Source: Pseudomonas zanjanensis (GTDB taxonomy: Bacteria; Pseudomonadota; Gammaproteobacteria; Pseudomonadales; Pseudomonadaceae). Taken from it: a stretch of 64,000 nucleotides of DNA. The stretch spans positions 1 through 64,000 of the forward strand of contig NZ_JABWRB020000002.1 in assembly GCF_014268745.2 (NCBI RefSeq), read 5' to 3'. The notes beneath the pieces are model-generated. The model was given only the letters and a program-made list of their open reading frames with translations, searched no databases and had not been told where the DNA came from. Shown in pieces: positions 60,427-64,000 of the stretch; the first letter of the stretch is position 1; each line of letters opens with the position of its first letter. The position numbers and the translations under genes are program-made.

Positions 60427-61947
60427 TTAGAAGAACCCCAACGGATTGATGTCGTAGCTCACCAGCAAATTCTTGGTCTGCTGGTAATGATCGAGCATCA
60501 TCTTGTGCGTCTCACGCCCGACGCCGGACTTCTTGTAGCCACCGAACGCGGCATGCGCCGGGTACAGGTGGTAGCAGTTGGTCCACACGCGACCGGCCTT
60601 GATCGCCCGGCCCATGCGGTAGGCGCGGTTGATGTCGCGGGTCCAGAGGCCGGCGCCGAGGCCGAACTCGGTGTCGTTGGCGATCGCCAGGGCTTCGGCT
60701 TCGTCCTTGAAGGTGGTGATGCTCACCACCGGGCCGAAGATTTCTTCCTGGAACACACGCATCTTGTTGGTGCCCTTGAGCAGGGTCGGCTGGATGTAAT
60801 ACCCGGTCGCCAGGTTGCCCTCGAGTTTTTCCACCTTGCCGCCGGTCAACAGCTCGGCGCCTTCGCCCTTGGCGATTTCCAGGTACGAAAGAATCTTGTC
60901 GAATTGCTGCTCGGACGCCTGGGCGCCGACCATGGTGTCGGTGTCCAGCGGGTCGCCGCGTTTGATCTGCAGGACTTTCTTCATCACCACTTGCATGAAT
61001 TCGTCGTAGATCGATTCCTGCACCAGGGCGCGGGATGGGCAGGTGCAGACTTCGCCCTGGTTGAAGAACGCCAGCACCAGGCCTTCGGCGGCTTTTTCGA
61101 TGAAGCTTGGCTCGGCCTGCATGATGTCTTCGAAGAAGATGTTCGGCGACTTGCCGCCCAGTTCCACGGTGGACGGGATGATGTTCTCGGCGGCGCATTT
61201 CATGATGTGCGAGCCCACCGGGGTCGAGCCGGTGAAGGCAATCTTGGCGATGCGCTTGCTGGTGGCGAGGGCTTCGCCGGCTTCTTTGCCGAAACCTTGC
61301 ACCACGTTCAGCACGCCGGGTGGCAGCAGGTCGCCGATCAGCTCCATGAGCACGCAGATGCCCAGCGGGGTTTGCTCGGCCGGCTTGAGCACTACGCAGT
61401 TACCGGCGGCCAGGGCCGGGGCGAGTTTCCAGGCGGCCATCAGCAGCGGGAAGTTCCACGGGATGATCTGCCCGACCACGCCCAGCGGTTCGTGGATGTG
61501 GTAGGCCACGGTGTTGCCGTCGATCTCGGCGGCGCTGCCTTCCTGGGCCCGCAGGCACCCGGCGAAGTAGCGGAAGTGGTCGGCGGCCAGGGGGATGTCG
61601 GCGTTGAGGGTTTCGCGCACGGCCTTGCCGTTGTCCCAGGATTCGGTGATCGCCAGCACTTCAAGGTTGGCTTCGATGCGGTCGGCGATTTTCAGCAGGA
61701 TCAGCGAACGGGCCTGGACCGAGGTGGCGCCCCAGGCATCGGCGGCGGCGTGGGCGGCGTCCAGGGCTTTGTCGATGTCTTCGGCCGTGGAGCGCGGGAA
61801 TTCGGCAATGGGCTGGCCATTGACCGGGGATGTGTTGGTGAAGTACTGACCTTTGACAGGCGCGACGAACTCGCCGCCGATGTAGTTACCGTATTTAGCC
61901 TTGAACGAAACGATAGCGCCTTCAGTACCGGGGTGAGCGTAACGCAT
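60427..61947 (-). CDS. exaC: acetaldehyde-oxidising aldehyde dehydrogenase (ExaC type)
   Basis: A 506-residue NAD-dependent enzyme that takes acetaldehyde from ethanolamine to acetate. The general base Glu is in VELGGKSPNIFF and the nucleophile Cys in FNQGEVCTCPSR; the C-terminal KKSGVGRETHKMMLDHYQQT with MRYAHPGTEGAIVSF at the start is the ExaC/AldB group. AGGAG precedes the ATG. A -24/-12 promoter stands 69 bases upstream, so it should be controlled by the divergent sigma-54 activator. Confidence 0.95.
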   Translation of the reverse strand: MRYAHPGTEGAIVSFKAKYGNYIGGEFVAPVKGQYFTNTSPVNGQPIAEFPRSTAEDIDKALDAAHAAADAWGATSVQARSLILLKIADRIEANLEVLAITESWDNGKAVRETLNADIPLAADHFRYFAGCLRAQEGSAAEIDGNTVAYHIHEPLGVVGQIIPWNFPLLMAAWKLAPALAAGNCVVLKPAEQTPLGICVLMELIGDLLPPGVLNVVQGFGKEAGEALATSKRIAKIAFTGSTPVGSHIMKCAAENIIPSTVELGGKSPNIFFEDIMQAEPSFIEKAAEGLVLAFFNQGEVCTCPSRALVQESIYDEFMQVVMKKVLQIKRGDPLDTDTMVGAQASEQQFDKILSYLEIAKGEGAELLTGGKVEKLEGNLATGYYIQPTLLKGTNKMRVFQEEIFGPVVSITTFKDEAEALAIANDTEFGLGAGLWTRDINRAYRMGRAIKAGRVWTNCYHLYPAHAAFGGYKKSGVGRETHKMMLDHYQQTKNLLVSYDINPLGFF

Positions 61948-62015
61948 GATGAGTTCTCCTTGGCTTTTGTGCTTATTAGGGAGCCGCGCAAATTCGCGCT
62001 GGTACTTAAGCCTAG

Positions 62016-62031
62016 AGCAAAGGTTGGGCCA
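62016..62031 (-). promoter_or_regulatory. sigma-54 (-24/-12) promoter of exaC
   Basis: Read on the minus strand: TGGCCC, five bases, TTGCT, against the consensus TGGCAC-N5-TTGCW. The GG and GC pairs have the required 10-base spacing. It gives an untranslated leader of about 60 bases before exaC and fits the divergent sigma-54-dependent activator gene. Confidence 0.75.
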
Positions 62032-62094
62032 TTGCCTTGCAGGGCCCGGAAATCAAGACTTTAGGAGGAGTTGGTCGGACAAACGGAGGGGCTG

Positions 62095-62154
62095 TGTGAC
62101 GCTTGCGATACAGCGGGTGTGACAGTTTGTGCCAGATGCGAGACAGTCTGTGAC
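62095..62154. promoter_or_regulatory. three TGTGAC repeats upstream of the exaC promoter
   Basis: TGTGAC at 62095, 62118 and 62149 in direct orientation (spacing 23 and 31 bases, about 2 and 3 helix turns). They lie roughly 65-125 bases upstream of the -24 box, where enhancer-binding activators usually bind. They are candidate sites for the divergent activator. Confidence 0.45.
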
Positions 62155-62232
62155 CGACAGGTCGCGCCAGCATTGCAAAGGCGGTTGGGCTGGAGGATGC
62201 TGGGCCTCACTAAGTTGGCCTGCTCAGCACAT

Positions 62233-62384
62233 TGTGGCGAGGGGATTTATCTGTGGCGAGGGGATTTATCCCCGTTGGGCTGCGAAGCAGCCCCCAAAGC
62301 AGCCAACTCGATCAATCTGATATACCGCATGCTCAGGTTTCAGGGCTGCTGCGCAGCCCAGCGGGGATAAATCCCCTCGCCACA
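62233..62384. repeat. REP doublet with tandem duplication of its left end
   Basis: The 19-base segment TGTGGCGAGGGGATTTATC occurs twice in exact tandem (62233-62251, 62252-62270) before the rest of the doublet. The right arm ends GGATAAATCCCCTCGCCACA. Confidence 0.85.
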
Positions 62385-62481
62385 GGGTTGAGTGTCAAGC
62401 ACAGGTTAAGTGTCGAACACGGGTTAAATGTTAAACAGTTGCTCCAGTGAGGCAGGTCCGTCAGGGGAGAATAATAAGAAC

Positions 62482-64000
62482 ATGCACAGCAACCACTTGA
62501 GTCGCCATGCCCAGCAAGTCCTGACGGTCACCCAGGGCAAGGCCCATTTGCAGGGCCCTGGCAGCGATCCGTCGATTGCCCGTTCCTGGCTGCGTTGCCT
62601 CGAGGACTATCACCTCGACCCGGCCCAGAACCTGGCGCCGACGGTGCTCGAGCATGGCCGGGTGCTGGAGAGCCGCGAGCGCTTGCAGCAAGTGCTGCAC
62701 ATCGCCGGCAATGAAATGACCAGCCTGCACCAGCAACTCTCCGGCGCCGGCCACGCGGTGCTGCTCACCGACGCCCGAGGGGTAATCCTCAACTGTGTCA
62801 CCGCCCCCAGCGAACGGAAGATTTTCGAACGGGCCGGCCTCTGGCTCGGCGCCGACTGGAGCGAAGCCTGCGAAGGTACCAACGGCATCGGCACCTGCCT
62901 GGTGGAACGCCAGGCCCTGACCATTCACCAGGAAGAACACTTTCGTGGCCGCCACACCGGCCTGACCTGCTCGGCCAGCCCGGTCTTCGATCCCCACGGC
63001 GAATTGCTCGCGGTGCTCGACGTGTCGTCGGCCCGGCCGGACGTGTCGCGTCAGAGCCAGTTCCACACCATGGCCCTGGTCAATCTCTCGGCGAAGATGA
63101 TCGAGAGCTGCTACTTCCTGCGTTGCTTCGACAATCAATGGCTGCTGCGCTTCCACTTGCAGGCCGAATCCGTAGGACTATTCAGCGAAGGCTTGATGGC
63201 CTTCGACGGCGAAGGGCGGATCTGCGCGGTCAACCAGAGCGCGCTCAATCTCTTGGGGCATATCCGTGGCGGCCTGCTCGGTCAGCGGGTCGAAGACTTC
63301 TTCGACTGTCCACTGGACGAGTTGCTGGGCCGGGCCAGCGCCCAAGCCAGCGCCAGTTGGCCACTGCGTACCCGTGACGGCCGGCATTTGTTCGCCGTGT
63401 TGCGTGGCCAGCCCCGCAGCGTGCCGGTGCCGGTCGCGCCGTTGCTCAAGGCCATCGAGCCCGCGCGGTTGCCGGGCATCTGCCTGGGAGATGCGGCGCT
63501 GCAGGAGCATTTTCGCAAGGCGCTACGGGTCTACGAACGCGATGTGCCGCTGCTGATCCAGGGTGAAACCGGCTCCGGCAAGGAGGCGTTTGCCAAGGCT
63601 GTGCACCACGCCAGCCAGCGTGCCGGGAAAAACTTTGTCGCCCTCAACTGCGCGGCCATCCCGGAAAGCCTGATCGAGAGCGAGCTGTTCGGTTATCGCG
63701 GCGGCAGTTTCACTGGCGCGCGCAAGGAAGGCATGCGCGGCAAGCTGCAACAGGCCGACGGCGGCACGCTGTTCCTTGATGAAATCGGCGACATGCCCCT
63801 GGCCTTGCAGACCCGCTTGCTGCGGGTGTTGGAAGATCGCCAGGTGGTGCCCATCGGCGGCGAGCCCGAGGCGGTGAACGTGCGCATCATCAGCGCCACT
63901 CACCGGCAGTTGCTCGACCGGGTGCGCGATGGCAGTTTCCGTGAGGATTTGTATTACCGCCTCAATGGCTTGGAAATCCCCCTCCCAGCGTTGCGCGAAC
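62482..64000 (+). CDS. eatR: sigma-54-dependent activator of ethanolamine catabolism (cut by window end)
   Basis: 506 codons are visible; the gene continues past 64000, so the DNA-binding end is missing. An N-terminal GAF-like sensor (about residues 70-190, LVERQALTIHQEEHFRGRHT), a PAS-like part (about 230-290) and the AAA+ domain follow: Walker A GETGSGKEAF, the sigma-54 contact loop as ELFGYRGGSFTGA, Walker B GGTLFLDEIGDM. It is of the AcoR type. The symbol follows the P. aeruginosa regulator next to eat-eutBC and is given with moderate certainty. The -24/-12 promoter before exaC fits it. Confidence 0.88.
   Translation, partial: MHSNHLSRHAQQVLTVTQGKAHLQGPGSDPSIARSWLRCLEDYHLDPAQNLAPTVLEHGRVLESRERLQQVLHIAGNEMTSLHQQLSGAGHAVLLTDARGVILNCVTAPSERKIFERAGLWLGADWSEACEGTNGIGTCLVERQALTIHQEEHFRGRHTGLTCSASPVFDPHGELLAVLDVSSARPDVSRQSQFHTMALVNLSAKMIESCYFLRCFDNQWLLRFHLQAESVGLFSEGLMAFDGEGRICAVNQSALNLLGHIRGGLLGQRVEDFFDCPLDELLGRASAQASASWPLRTRDGRHLFAVLRGQPRSVPVPVAPLLKAIEPARLPGICLGDAALQEHFRKALRVYERDVPLLIQGETGSGKEAFAKAVHHASQRAGKNFVALNCAAIPESLIESELFGYRGGSFTGARKEGMRGKLQQADGGTLFLDEIGDMPLALQTRLLRVLEDRQVVPIGGEPEAVNVRIISATHRQLLDRVRDGSFREDLYYRLNGLEIPLPALRE

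Larger units (their letters stand above)
61948..62481. other. regulatory gap between exaC and the sigma-54 activator gene
   Basis: Holds a sigma-54 promoter for exaC, three TGTGAC repeats and a REP doublet with a tandem duplication, listed separately. Confidence 0.75.

Noticed and set aside
56411..61947. Ethanolamine microcompartment locus
   Set aside because: Only eutC, eutB, the permease and an aldehyde dehydrogenase are present; no shell protein genes lie in the window.
61986..62003. Second possible -24/-12 promoter before exaC
   Set aside because: The sequence has TTGCG but no GG at the -24 position; the site at 62016-62031 fits far better.
1..64000. tRNA or rRNA genes
   Set aside because: No cloverleaf with the conserved T-loop or rRNA-like sequence was noticed by eye in any gap; a covariance search was not possible.

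Overview
The window is high-GC DNA from a Pseudomonas, most likely of the P. fluorescens group. This rests on gene content (mag operon, eat-eutBC-exaC, levansucrase, DUF6124 protein) and on many fluorescens-type REP repeats in the intergenic gaps. No rRNA, tRNA, CRISPR array, complete insertion sequence or prophage was seen. LAYOUT. 120-10315 (+): six-gene mag operon around a bacterial alpha-2-macroglobulin that lacks the thioester cysteine; two partner proteins carry signatures of cell-wall or peptide hydrolases. 10699-16408 (+): yjf-type envelope-stress operon (DUF2170 with an RHH-like N-terminus, PspA, K+ channel, DUF2491, DUF350, DUF1190, ATP-grasp) behind two identical 12-bp palindromes. 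16655-17530 (+): metallo-beta-lactamase-fold hydrolase. 17694-23620 (-): ynb-type phospholipid operon with a CDP-alcohol phosphotransferase whose catalytic motif is altered, two fusion enzymes, a small membrane protein, a PlsC-type acyltransferase and a CdsA paralogue. 24201-29817 (+): RHS polymorphic toxin, its immunity gene and a second, unpaired CdiI-like immunity gene. 30366-39202 (+): amino-acid genes: a Cys/Met-type PLP enzyme, permease and LysR regulator; then a threonine-synthase-like protein with an Lrp regulator; then homoserine dehydrogenase coupled to an aldehyde dehydrogenase, which reads best as a homoserine-to-aspartate catabolic pair. 39768-41042 (+): levansucrase. 41578-42771: DUF6124 gene behind a structured leader, and a convergent membrane protein. 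43203-51789 (-): defence island hsdR-abi-hsdM-hsdS-mrr. 52324-55363 (-): LexA/CI-like repressor, ppa, mtfA, dedA. 55839-61947 (-): GNAT gene and the ethanolamine catabolism genes eutC, eutB, eat, exaC. 62482 to the window end (+): divergent sigma-54 activator, cut by the window edge. HOW THE GENES WORK TOGETHER. The mag and yjf operons both look devoted to envelope protection. The ynb operon would make and modify a phospholipid head group. The ethanolamine genes form a full pathway (import, ammonia-lyase, acetaldehyde oxidation), and a -24/-12 promoter can be read directly upstream of exaC, facing the activator gene. The defence island combines type I restriction, an Abi HEPN protein and a type IV Mrr nuclease on one strand.
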